Assembly: GCA_947561585.1 (NCBI GenBank)
Contig: CANNZV010001630.1
Location: 148,976-212,975 of the forward strand
Reading direction: 5' to 3'
DNA length: 64,000 nucleotides
DNA from: Caprella mutica
Lineage: Eukaryota > Arthropoda > Malacostraca > Amphipoda > Caprellidae
Shown piece after piece: positions 9,683 to 18,380 of the stretch (the first letter of the stretch is position 1; each line of letters opens with the position of its first letter). A program made the translations under genes and the position numbers. The notes beneath the pieces were generated by a model that worked only from the letters and a program-made list of their open reading frames with translations, had not been told where the DNA came from and made no database searches.

Positions 9683-11284
9683 ATGCAAAAACAGAAAAAT
9701 AGAAATATTATACCAATAATCGATGTCTTTGCAGGACCAGGAGGGCTTGGGGAAGGATTTTCTTTAATCCAAAAGAACGATAAGAGATATTTTAATATAA
9801 AATTATCAATAGAAAAAGATAAAGATGCGCATGAGACACTAGAACTAAGAAGTTTTTTTAGACAGTTTCCTCTAGGTCAAGTTCCTGATGATTACTATGA
9901 ATTACTTAAAGTAATAAATAGAAATGAATGGGAAATACAAAAGGCTAAACTATTTTCTAATTATGAGAAAGAAGCTAATACTGCCAAGAGCGAAGCATGG
10001 AATGTAACTTTGGGTGAAGTTTCTGAAAGAGAATTGGATGATAGAATAAGAGGAAAATTAAATGGAAAAAGAAATTGGCTTTTAATAGGAGGTCCTCCAT
10101 GTCAAGCTTATTCATTAGTAGGTAGGTCTCGTGTAGGAGGAATAGATAATGAAGACCATAGAGTATATCTCTATAAAGAATATTTAAGAATTATAGCAGT
10201 ACATCAACCAGCAGTTTTTGTAATGGAAAATGTAAAGGGACTTTTATCTGCTAAAGTTAAGGGTGTGAAAATATTTGATAATATACTTGAAGATTTGAGA
10301 ACCCCCTCTAGAGTATTTCCCAAGCAGGGTGTTAATAGTTTAGAGTATCGAATATATTCCTTAGTAGAATCTCCTGTTGAAGACGATATAGATAATCCAT
10401 CATATAAATCTAATAGAGATTATCTTATTAAATCAGAAGAGTATGGTATTCCTCAAAAGAGACATCGTGTTATTTTATTAGGCATTAGAAATGATTTGAA
10501 AATAAATACTCTATCAACTTTAAAAAAAGTAAAAGAAGAAGTTCCTTTAGAAAATATAATTGGTGATTTACCTAAGTTAAGAAGTGGAGTGTCAAGGAGA
10601 ATAAAGGAAGTTAGAACAGGTGAGGATGGGCTATTAAAATTAAAATATGAATCGATAAAGGATAGTAAAGAAATATGGGAAAAATTAGTTTCAGAAAATG
10701 TAGATGATATCTTTAAGCAAAATGGTTTTGCTAGATTTAAAAAGGAGATTAAAATTACAGTACCTAAATTTGATAGAGGGGCTAATTTTATTAAAATAAA
10801 ATCTAATTATAAAAAAAATACATATACTGATTGGTACTCTGATAAGAAATTAGATGGTGTAACTAATCATGAAACTAGATCTCATTTAGTAGAAGATTTG
10901 AAAAGGTATTTTTTTGCTGCTTTATTTGTTAAAGAGCATAAAAGATTTCCTAGACTTCATGATTACCCAGAGGCTCTTTTGCCAACACATAAAAATGCGT
11001 TAAGCGGAAAATTTGCTGACCGTTTTAGAGTACAATTAGCAGATAAGCCAGCTACTACAGTAACAAGTCATATATCAAAAGATGGACATTATTTTATTCA
11101 TTATGACCCTGAACAATGTAGAAGCTTAACAGTGAGAGAAGCAGCCCGAATCCAAACTTTTCCTGATAACTATTATTTCTGTGGTTCAAGAACTGCTCAG
11201 TATGTGCAAGTAGGTAATGCTGTACCTCCTTTATTAGCATATAAAATAGGTCAAATTGTGAAAAAAGTGTTTGAACAAATGTAA
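9683..11284 (+). CDS. drmMII: DNA (cytosine-5) methyltransferase, DrmMII-like
   Basis: 533 residues with the ordered motifs of C5 methylases: motif I DVFAGPGGLGEGF (residues 14-26, SAM binding), motif IV GGPPCQAYSLVGRSR (catalytic Cys140), motif VI VMENVKG (Glu182), motif VIII IPQKRHRVILLGIR (near 256-269), motif IX LTVREAARIQTFP and motif X QVGNAVPPLLA near the end. The target recognition domain lies roughly between 290 and 440. It follows drmB by 72 nt on the same strand. In class 2 DISARM a C5 methylase marks host DNA so that the complex spares it; that role is inferred from context. The methylation site cannot be read from the sequence. Confidence 0.88.
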   Translation: MQKQKNRNIIPIIDVFAGPGGLGEGFSLIQKNDKRYFNIKLSIEKDKDAHETLELRSFFRQFPLGQVPDDYYELLKVINRNEWEIQKAKLFSNYEKEANTAKSEAWNVTLGEVSERELDDRIRGKLNGKRNWLLIGGPPCQAYSLVGRSRVGGIDNEDHRVYLYKEYLRIIAVHQPAVFVMENVKGLLSAKVKGVKIFDNILEDLRTPSRVFPKQGVNSLEYRIYSLVESPVEDDIDNPSYKSNRDYLIKSEEYGIPQKRHRVILLGIRNDLKINTLSTLKKVKEEVPLENIIGDLPKLRSGVSRRIKEVRTGEDGLLKLKYESIKDSKEIWEKLVSENVDDIFKQNGFARFKKEIKITVPKFDRGANFIKIKSNYKKNTYTDWYSDKKLDGVTNHETRSHLVEDLKRYFFAALFVKEHKRFPRLHDYPEALLPTHKNALSGKFADRFRVQLADKPATTVTSHISKDGHYFIHYDPEQCRSLTVREAARIQTFPDNYYFCGSRTAQYVQVGNAVPPLLAYKIGQIVKKVFEQM

Positions 11285-11382
11285 TTAGAAAATATTAACT
11301 GAACATAGTTAAAATAATTAGCTAGTTACTAAGAAATAGCAATACTAACACCCAAATTAATTGAAAATAGTTTTCCTCTAAA

Positions 11383-11427
11383 ATGTCTAAAGAAACTAGA
11401 AACCGAATAAAAGAATTATTATTATGA
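11383..11427 (+). CDS. possible 14-codon leader ORF before the GHKL gene
   Basis: An ATG at 11383 opens a 14-codon frame beginning MSKETRN and ending in TGA at 11425-11427, which overlaps the ATG of the next gene as ATGA. Its first residues resemble the start of the following protein (MSKE). It could be a translational-coupling leader, or chance. There is no evidence that it is translated. Confidence 0.2.
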   Translation: MSKETRNRIKELLL

Positions 11428-13778
11428 GTAAGGAAAAATTATACCATTCAGCATATAAGGCAGTAGTAAATTTAATTGTTCCTGAAGAGAATGAAGATGC
11501 TATAAATGACGCTATTTCTTTAGTGCTTAATACACCAAAATTTAAGGATAAAATAAATCCTGATGAACTACGGGAAATATATGAAAAGAGAAAAGATACT
11601 GCGTTTTTCAAACCTAAAAGTCATATTCTTCGACTACTTGGTGAGGAACTAATTAAAAGCCCTATAATGGGAATATATGAATTAGTCAAAAATAGTTATG
11701 ATGCGGATTCAAAAGTTGTAAATGTTATATTCAAGAATATATCAGATAGTGAAAATTCATACATAACAATAGAAGATAATGGAACAGGATTAACAAAAGA
11801 TGTAATTCAAAATGTTTGGTTAGAACCTGGTACTGATCACAGAAAGCCAATAGATAATGAAGGTAACAGAATTATCAATCGAAGCCCTCTTTATAATCGT
11901 GTTCCAATGGGTGAAAAAGGAGTAGGTCGGTTTGCAGTACATAAACTAGGTAATGAAATTACTTTAATTACTAGACCAGCAGAAATTGTAACTAATTCAA
12001 AAGGAGTAAATAAAAGGGTTGCTCTTGATTATGAAGTAACCTTAACAATAAATTGGGAGATGTTTTCTCAATCTAAATATTTAGAAGATATTCCTATTAA
12101 GTGGCATATTGAATCAGATTTAACAAAATTTCATTTTAAAAAAGATTCTGGTACACTAATTAAAGTATCATCTTTGAAAGAACCTTGGACAAGGAGAATG
12201 GCAAGAAGCTTAAAAAGAAATATTGTCTCTATGTTATCTCCTAAAAATGATGATAAAAATTTTAAAATTAATTTGGATTTTGGTAACCATTGGCTAGAAA
12301 AATTACCTAGTGCTAAAGAAATATTAGAAATTGCTCCTGCTAAATTCACAGCTCTACTTGATAGTGAATATAATTTAACTTTCGATTATTCATACTCTAT
12401 GGCACTTGACAATAAATTTGGTGCAAGAGTTATTCAAAATGAGACATTGAATATAAGAGGTAATTTAGTTCCACAGTTAAGAAAAGAACTAGAGAATGAA
12501 TTATTGAGCAAAGAAGAAATAGAAGAGCAAATAGAGAATCTGAAAACAAGAGAAAACCCTTTTGGGAATATATGGTTTGAGTTATACACTTTTGAGTTAG
12601 ATTCACACACTTTAAAAGCATACACTTCCGATACAAAAACAACTAAAGATATAGTGAAAAATCATTCAGGAGTAAAAGTTTTTAAAGATGAAATGCGGAT
12701 TTTTGATTACGGTTCTCCGAAAAATGACTGGTTAGAATTAGACATAAGAAGAGTTAACTCTAAATCTTGGATGTCTAATAATCAGAACATTGGATATATT
12801 TATTTAGATGCGGAAAATTCTACAACTCTTATTGAAACAACAAATAGAGAAGGATTTATTGATAATTCAGATTATAAAATATTTTATCAGAGTATTATTG
12901 GTGTGCTAAATATTTACAAAACAGAGAGATGGAAAGATCGTCAAAAATGGTTAGATTATATTAATCCAGCCTCCAAGACCAAGTCGTATTTAAATCAAAC
13001 TAGTTTGTTTAACGAATTGATAGATTCAACTGATTTTTCAGATGATGTAAAGAGAGAGAAGCTAAAAAAAGAAGCAGAAGTTTTGCAAAAAGATTTTGAA
13101 AAGAAAAAAGAAATTTTGTTAATACCGGCTGGGGTTGGAATGACAGCATCAGTCGCCTTTCATGAAATTGAAAAGCTCGTTCCTAGAATGAGAACAGTTG
13201 TAAATGATGAACCATATCAACTTTCATTAGCTAATGAAAAAGTTGATGAATTAAATGATTATGTAAATGGAATTCTTTCAGTTCTCAGAAAAGGAGGTAA
13301 CAAACCAATTAATATTCAAGATTCAATAAAAAAAGCAGTATCCAATTATAATTTTAAACTCGAAAAGAGAAAAATTGAATGTGAATTTGATTTTGATAAA
13401 TCTATCGAAACTATTAAATGCGATAAAAGATATTTCATTACTATGTTGATGAATATTATAGATAATAGCATCTATTGGTTAGATACTATTTATAAAGCAG
13501 ATAAAGGAATTTACATTAAGACTTTAAAAGAGGATAATATTGTTTCGGTATTATTAATTGATAACGGACCAGGCTTTAAAGATGATATTGTGGATTTAGT
13601 AAGACCATTCTTCTCTAGAAAGGGAGACGGAATTGGTATTGGGCTATATCTTATTGACACAATTATGTTGAAGTATGGAAAATTTGAGATAATTGAAGTT
13701 GACCAATTAGAAGAATTAGGGATACCGATTAAATATAAAGGTGCAGCTGTTAAATTAACTTTTAGTAAAAATCAATAA
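11424..13778 (+). CDS. double-GHKL ATPase: MORC/MutL-like plus histidine-kinase-like
   Basis: 784 residues carrying two GHKL ATP-binding modules. Module 1 (about 66-180) has N-box ELVKNSYDAD (86-95), G1 EDNGTG (117-122) and G2 GEKGVGRFAVHKLG (163-176), as in MutL/Hsp90/MORC ATPases. A middle region of about 380 residues follows. The C-terminus looks like a histidine kinase: a coiled helix, an H-box-like VAFHEIEKL (His580), a second N-box IIDNS (678-682), G1 DNGPGF (713-718) and G2 GDGIGIGLYLI (734-744). The receiver-like gene begins 2 nt downstream, so a signalling pair is likely. GHKL/MORC-type ATPases beside methylases and SF2 helicases have been noted in predicted restriction systems. Whether His580 is phosphorylated is inference. 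Confidence 0.85.
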   Translation: MSKEKLYHSAYKAVVNLIVPEENEDAINDAISLVLNTPKFKDKINPDELREIYEKRKDTAFFKPKSHILRLLGEELIKSPIMGIYELVKNSYDADSKVVNVIFKNISDSENSYITIEDNGTGLTKDVIQNVWLEPGTDHRKPIDNEGNRIINRSPLYNRVPMGEKGVGRFAVHKLGNEITLITRPAEIVTNSKGVNKRVALDYEVTLTINWEMFSQSKYLEDIPIKWHIESDLTKFHFKKDSGTLIKVSSLKEPWTRRMARSLKRNIVSMLSPKNDDKNFKINLDFGNHWLEKLPSAKEILEIAPAKFTALLDSEYNLTFDYSYSMALDNKFGARVIQNETLNIRGNLVPQLRKELENELLSKEEIEEQIENLKTRENPFGNIWFELYTFELDSHTLKAYTSDTKTTKDIVKNHSGVKVFKDEMRIFDYGSPKNDWLELDIRRVNSKSWMSNNQNIGYIYLDAENSTTLIETTNREGFIDNSDYKIFYQSIIGVLNIYKTERWKDRQKWLDYINPASKTKSYLNQTSLFNELIDSTDFSDDVKREKLKKEAEVLQKDFEKKKEILLIPAGVGMTASVAFHEIEKLVPRMRTVVNDEPYQLSLANEKVDELNDYVNGILSVLRKGGNKPINIQDSIKKAVSNYNFKLEKRKIECEFDFDKSIETIKCDKRYFITMLMNIIDNSIYWLDTIYKADKGIYIKTLKEDNIVSVLLIDNGPGFKDDIVDLVRPFFSRKGDGIGIGLYLIDTIMLKYGKFEIIEVDQLEELGIPIKYKGAAVKLTFSKNQ

Positions 13779-13780
13779 TT

Positions 13781-15079
13781 ATGTTATCATTTGAACCTAG
13801 TATAGTCTTTATAGATGATAAAGAAGATCAAGTAGCTGGGATAATTGAGTTATACCGAAAGGAGGGAGCAGGGGTTAATTTTTTTAATGCTGATTTAGTA
13901 GAAGGAGATCCCCAACCAACAAAACATTTTTCAAATGTGAACTTGATTTACCTAGATTTATATTATCAAGAAAAATTTGAAATAGATTTCTGTCTTGGAT
14001 GGATAGATAAAATAATTCCTGAAGATTCTTTTTATGTGTTAGTTATATGGTCAAAAGATACACAGCATTGTGATGACATCATTGCTGGTCTATCAGAAAT
14101 AAACAAGAGCCCTTTTGTTGTATTTTCTGAAACTAAAAATGACAATTATAAGAACGCAGATAGTTCTTTTAATTGGGAGAAGTTAAGAGATAAGATTGAC
14201 GAGGAATTAAACAAGATTCCAGAAATAGAAGAATTAGCAATATGGAAGAGAAGCATTTTAAATTCATCAAATATGGTTGTTGGTCATCTTTCTAAAGAAG
14301 AGAATCATGAAGTCTTAAGAAAAAAACTACAAAAAATAATTATTGGACATGGAGGATCTTATCTCTTAGGAGAAGGAAAAGAAAAGCAAAAGAGAGACAT
14401 TTTATATGATGCTTTAGACAATATATTAATATCTAATTCTAAATCAATTAGAACTAATGATAATATATCAGAAGATAATAAAAAATTACTCTATAATATA
14501 GAGGCTTCTCCTGTTACTGATATAGATACAAAATTGAATTCATGGTTTCATTTTAAATTACTTCAACCTCCAATTTCCGATGGATTAATTTTACCTGGAC
14601 TAATTTGCTATTTCAAAAATATTTCTCTAAGACGAAACTATAACATACAAGAAGATAAACAGGTTGAAAATTTCTTAGATATACAATTAAACCCAGATGA
14701 TGAAATTGCAATTCATCCAATTTTACTGGATATAGCTATGATTATTTCTAGACCTTGTGATTTAGCTCAAGATAAATTTGGTAGAAATTTAAAACTGATA
14801 AGTGGAATTTTAGTACTTAATCCAATTAGGAAAAAAAATAAATTCAAGGCGAGGCAACCGTTACCTTTATCAATTAAGCTTTATGATTATTTAGCTATTT
14901 CAAAAACTGAACTAGATTGTGCTATGCTGTTTGATTTTAGGTACTCATTTTCTCTTCCTCCTGACGTGCTTGAAGAAAGGTTTGAAAAATTTAAAATTTT
15001 TAATAAGGAATTGCTTTCTGAAATTCAGGTAGAGTATAGTTCTTATACAAGTAGACTAGGTATTACGCAAATAATATAG
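13781..15079 (+). CDS. receiver-like response regulator partner of the GHKL protein
   Basis: 432 residues. The N-terminus reads like a REC domain: VFIDDKEDQ gives the acidic pair (Asp12, Asp13) after strand 1, LIYLDLYY places a possible phospho-acceptor Asp59 after strand 3, and VLVIWSKD puts Ser91 after strand 4. The remaining 300 residues form a mostly helical region with no domain that I recognise; there is no obvious HTH, so it is probably an effector or adaptor rather than a transcription factor. It starts 2 nt after the GHKL gene, the tightest coupling in this half of the locus, and is the last gene of the island before the terminator and the tRNA. The receiver assignment is good; the output role is unknown. 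Confidence 0.7.
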   Translation: MLSFEPSIVFIDDKEDQVAGIIELYRKEGAGVNFFNADLVEGDPQPTKHFSNVNLIYLDLYYQEKFEIDFCLGWIDKIIPEDSFYVLVIWSKDTQHCDDIIAGLSEINKSPFVVFSETKNDNYKNADSSFNWEKLRDKIDEELNKIPEIEELAIWKRSILNSSNMVVGHLSKEENHEVLRKKLQKIIIGHGGSYLLGEGKEKQKRDILYDALDNILISNSKSIRTNDNISEDNKKLLYNIEASPVTDIDTKLNSWFHFKLLQPPISDGLILPGLICYFKNISLRRNYNIQEDKQVENFLDIQLNPDDEIAIHPILLDIAMIISRPCDLAQDKFGRNLKLISGILVLNPIRKKNKFKARQPLPLSIKLYDYLAISKTELDCAMLFDFRYSFSLPPDVLEERFEKFKIFNKELLSEIQVEYSSYTSRLGITQII

Positions 15080-15181
15080 TCATTGAAGAGATTTGAACTA
15101 TGTTTCATTGAATAAAGATAGAGTAACCAAAAACCCCAAACGATACACCAAACGATACACTTTCACCTTCTTAAAAAAACA

Positions 15182-15212
15182 AAAGCCTGTAAATCAATGA
15201 CTTACAGGCTTT
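15182..15212. terminator. bidirectional terminator between defence island and tRNA-fMet
   Basis: Perfect 11-bp inverted repeat, AAAGCCTGTAA with TTACAGGCTTT around a 9-nt loop. It sits downstream of the + strand defence operon and downstream of the minus-strand tRNA. A-rich sequence on one side and T-rich on the other fit termination from both directions. Confidence 0.75.
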
Positions 15213-15217
15213 ACTTG

Positions 15218-15232
15218 TAGCGGGGGCAGGAC

Positions 15233-15274
<42 letters not shown>

Positions 15275-15290
15275 ACTGCTCCACCCCGCG
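15218..15290 (-). tRNA. initiator tRNA-fMet (CAT)
   Basis: 73-nt cloverleaf on the minus strand. The acceptor arm is CGCGGGG against CCCCGCT with position 1 unpaired to position 72, and the anticodon CAT sits on an anticodon stem with three consecutive G:C pairs (GGG/CCC). Both features mark an initiator. The T-arm is GTAGG-TTCAAGT-CCTGC and the discriminator base is A. CCA is not encoded. Its 3' end faces the defence island. Confidence 0.95.
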
Positions 15291-15300
15291 ATTTAGGACT

Positions 15301-15332
15301 GCAAATATACAACTATATTTCGTTATTCCAAA
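15301..15332 (-). promoter_or_regulatory. promoter of tRNA-fMet
   Basis: Read on the minus strand, TTTGG is followed about 18 nt later by TATATTTGC. This matches the Bacteroidota housekeeping promoter (TTG at -33, TAnnTTTG at -7), ending about 10 nt before the tRNA 5' end. Confidence 0.65.
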
Positions 15333-15529
15333 TAGGCTATTGATTAGCCTAGAAATATTTTTAAAACATTGATTTTTTGAGAGAGCAAATTAGAGATTTG
15401 TCTTCTTTTCTTAGAAACTTATCAAAAAAAGAAATCCTTTTACCTTATTTTTTGTTATTATGTAACTGATTTCTTCGCAAAGTGCAGGAATGTGTATTTT
15501 TTTGAGAAAACATTTAAATTTGAAAAATT

Positions 15530-16345
15530 ATGAATCAAAGCAAATTAGTTTCTTTTGGCGTTATGGCAGTTTTTGGATTTATCATTGTCATGGCACTATC
15601 TAATAGTATTTTTGAAACCATAGAATCTGGTGAGAAAGGGGTGCTTTTTAAAAAATTTAGTGGTGGTTTGGAAAAAGATTATGTGTATGGGCAAGGCTTC
15701 CATGTAATCGCTCCGTGGAATACAATGTTTGTATATGATGTACGGACCAACGAAGCTTTTGAAAAGATGGAAGTACTTTCTAAAAATGGTTTGACTATCG
15801 TGGTAGAATTATCCTACCGTTATCAACCGACAGCCGATAAAATTGGCCATTTGCATGATGAAATTGGTACAGATTATTTAGAGCGGATTATCAAACCTGA
15901 GATTCGTTCGGCTACTCGTGAGGTTATTGGTAAATACCTTCCCGAAGAATTGTACTCTACTAAAAGAGAGGCGATTCAGGATGAAATTTTTCAACAAACT
16001 TCGAATGCTGTTGCTAAAAAATATTTGATATTGGATGCGGTACTTATTCGAGAAGTTGCCTTACCACCAACGCTTAAAGATGCCATTCAGTTGAAATTGA
16101 GAGAGGAACAGGAGTCTTTGCAGTACGAATTTCGTTTGACCAAAGAGCACAAAGAATCAGAACGAAAAGTTATCGAAGCGCAAGCAAAAGCTGATGCCAA
16201 CCGTATTTTGAATGCAAGTTTGACGGATAAAATTTTACTAGATAAAGGTATTGAAGCGACCTTGGAATTAGCCAACTCGCCCAATTCTAAAGTTATCATA
16301 GTTGGTGGCGGAGAAAATGGATTGCCGCTTATTTTAGGAAATTAG
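15530..16345 (+). CDS. prohibitin/SPFH-domain membrane protein
   Basis: 271 residues. One N-terminal membrane segment (about 8-25) is followed by an SPFH/prohibitin domain (ETIESGEKGVLFKKF, then LSYRYQP) and a charged helical C-terminus (LREEQESLQYEFRLTKEHKESERKV region), the usual prohibitin layout. Such proteins form ring or cage assemblies in the inner membrane and influence AAA proteases such as FtsH; the role here is inferred from the family. It is monocistronic, with a strong shared terminator after the stop. Length fits bacterial prohibitins. Confidence 0.88.
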   Translation: MNQSKLVSFGVMAVFGFIIVMALSNSIFETIESGEKGVLFKKFSGGLEKDYVYGQGFHVIAPWNTMFVYDVRTNEAFEKMEVLSKNGLTIVVELSYRYQPTADKIGHLHDEIGTDYLERIIKPEIRSATREVIGKYLPEELYSTKREAIQDEIFQQTSNAVAKKYLILDAVLIREVALPPTLKDAIQLKLREEQESLQYEFRLTKEHKESERKVIEAQAKADANRILNASLTDKILLDKGIEATLELANSPNSKVIIVGGGENGLPLILGN

Positions 16346-16356
16346 ACTTTCTTTAT

Positions 16357-16388
16357 AAATGCCCAATAATCTAGATTATTGGGCATTT
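16357..16388. terminator. bidirectional terminator (32-bp perfect palindrome)
   Basis: AAATGCCCAATAATCT followed directly by its exact reverse complement, placed between the convergent prohibitin and cytochrome genes with A- and T-rich flanks. It can serve both. Confidence 0.85.
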
Positions 16389-16393
16389 ATTTC

Positions 16394-18313
16394 TTACAAG
16401 CTTTCTATTTGAACTTTTGCTTGACTGTTTTCGGGGTTTATTTTCAAAACTCGCTCCAAGTACTTTTTGGCTGCCTGATTCTTTTTTTGATAAATCAATA
16501 TTGCTGCTTTATTGAGCAAGGCTTGCTCATAATCTGGGTCGAGTGAAATGGCTTTGTTATACAATTCTAAACTTTCCACATATTTTTTTTGCCTCGCTTT
16601 TATATAACCCAAATTGGTCAATGCCAAAGGTCGTTTTTCGTTTTCCGATAAGACTTTTTCAAAGACCTTTTCTGCTTCCTGCATATAGTTGAGTTGTACA
16701 TAATTCACACCCAATTTTTCTTGAAAGTCCAAATGATAAGGCAATAACTCAACCGATTTTTTATAAAACAACAGCGCCTTGGAATATTTTTTTTGTTGAA
16801 AAAAAGCTTCTCCAATTCGATAAGCTGTCCAGGCATCTGGCAAAGAGGCGGCATCTTTTTTAGTCGCTAATTCGCTTATCGCTTTATAGTTTTCTTTAGC
16901 AAAAAAATAATGTACTCTCGTTTTAAATTGTTGCTCTAGGGGCAATTTGCATTGCTCCAAATGCCAATAGGCAGAGTCGAGCATTTGTACATGAGGCGTA
17001 TATTTATCGAAAAGAGCAATGTAGCCACGAGCCATTTCCAAATGACTTGGATTGTCTTTTGTCAATATTTCTAAACCTAAAAATTGAGCAATCGACTCCT
17101 TTTCTTCCAAGCTTATATTTTTATGCCGATTGGCGGTTTCTTTACTGATATAGTGGTCGGTAATATTGACATGTGGAATGTCTATACTGCCCGAAGGAGG
17201 CATGTGACAGCTCACACAATTATTGTTTGCTGCCAAGCGAATAGGCTCTAATTCTGAACAGGTTTTTTCTTGATGACAGCTCTGGCATTTGATATTAAAA
17301 TGTTCTTTATTTACAGATGTTACACTTTGATGTGGATTGTGGCAAGTGATGCAACTCAAGTCTTCCGACTCCAAATAACAAGGGCTTTGACGCAAACGAT
17401 CTGCCTGCGATGCCATGATGAATTTCTCATGTGAATTGGAATAGCGAGGTAAAAAAACATTCATAATTTCCGATAATTTCATGCCTGGTTTGAAATCATA
17501 AAAGGTTTTGCCTTCTTCCGTCACTGCCACTCCTTGTAGATGGCAACGTTGACACAAATCCATTTGTAAATCTCGTTCCAAATGTCGAGGATTGACAATA
17601 GAATAATCAATAGAAGTTGCCGTATCGACTTGCTCTCCTGCGAGCATTTTTCGGACATGAATCTCGCCCGGCCCATGACAACGTTCGCACTCAATGCCTT
17701 GTGGCATTTCGATAAATTTATTCATCGAACCTTCGACTTGCTTGGGCAAATGATTGTGGCAAGTGATACATTCATCGGTCAATAATCGACTGAAACGTAA
17801 ATTATCATTTTCAAATCCAGGAGCCATATCCCATTTTTCTTCTTGGGTATAATAAGTTATAGGAGCTTGAAAAATATAGCCATTGAAGTCTAAAATATGT
17901 GAATTGGTATGTTGTCCAGAACCAACAATATAGCTTATCTTTTCGGTACGTTGATGCGTCGTATCTCCATTTTCGATACGAAATTCGGTGATGTACAAAA
18001 TACTGTCCTTGAAAAAAGGACGATAATGAAAATCCGACTTTTTATCGTAAACTAAAGCGTGTTTCCCAAAATTCGCCTGGCTCTTTTGGGGACTAGCCAC
18101 ATCAAAAGATTGCCCCATTCCTGTATGCCGAAAACTATCGTATACATCACGATGACAAGACTGACACGTTTGAATACCCATATACGCAACGGAATCCTGA
18201 AGATTGAGGAAAGTTGTTTTGGGATGTGACTTAGAAGTATCTTGTTGGCAATAGACCAAGGTCAAAATACTAGCAGCGATAAAGGTGAAAAGTAAAAAAG
18301 CTTTGGAGGGCAT
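16394..18313 (-). CDS. seven-haem c-type cytochrome with C-terminal TPR repeats
   Basis: About 639 residues from the ATG at 18313; the frame stays open to 18370, but only the 18313 start gives a clean signal sequence (MPSKAFLLFTFIAASILTLV). Seven CXXCH haem motifs are visible in order: CQSCH, CITCH, CERCH, CQRCH, CITCH, CQSCH and CVSCH, resembling the cytochrome c-554/doubled-CXXCH families. The last 200 residues are TPR repeats (for example LTNLGYIKARQKKYVESLEL). It is probably a periplasmic or surface electron-transfer protein held in a complex by the TPRs; the redox partner is unknown. It follows the PSP1 gene on the same strand by 67 nt and may be co-transcribed with it. No dedicated cytochrome-maturation genes are nearby. 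Confidence 0.85.
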   Translation of the reverse strand: MPSKAFLLFTFIAASILTLVYCQQDTSKSHPKTTFLNLQDSVAYMGIQTCQSCHRDVYDSFRHTGMGQSFDVASPQKSQANFGKHALVYDKKSDFHYRPFFKDSILYITEFRIENGDTTHQRTEKISYIVGSGQHTNSHILDFNGYIFQAPITYYTQEEKWDMAPGFENDNLRFSRLLTDECITCHNHLPKQVEGSMNKFIEMPQGIECERCHGPGEIHVRKMLAGEQVDTATSIDYSIVNPRHLERDLQMDLCQRCHLQGVAVTEEGKTFYDFKPGMKLSEIMNVFLPRYSNSHEKFIMASQADRLRQSPCYLESEDLSCITCHNPHQSVTSVNKEHFNIKCQSCHQEKTCSELEPIRLAANNNCVSCHMPPSGSIDIPHVNITDHYISKETANRHKNISLEEKESIAQFLGLEILTKDNPSHLEMARGYIALFDKYTPHVQMLDSAYWHLEQCKLPLEQQFKTRVHYFFAKENYKAISELATKKDAASLPDAWTAYRIGEAFFQQKKYSKALLFYKKSVELLPYHLDFQEKLGVNYVQLNYMQEAEKVFEKVLSENEKRPLALTNLGYIKARQKKYVESLELYNKAISLDPDYEQALLNKAAILIYQKKNQAAKKYLERVLKINPENSQAKVQIESL

Positions 18314-18380
18314 GGTTTGGATAAAACTTGGGGAGTAACTTAGCTTGGTCACACGATAGTGCGTGACCAAGCGAGTCTAT

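Noticed and set aside
11424..13778. Pure histidine kinase of a normal two-component system
   Set aside because: The N-terminal GHKL module is MORC/MutL-like and there are no membrane or sensor segments, so it is not a standard kinase.
15138..15161. att site formed by CAAACGATACAC tandem copies
   Set aside because: Only suggestive; no partner copy elsewhere in the window, so not listed as a feature.
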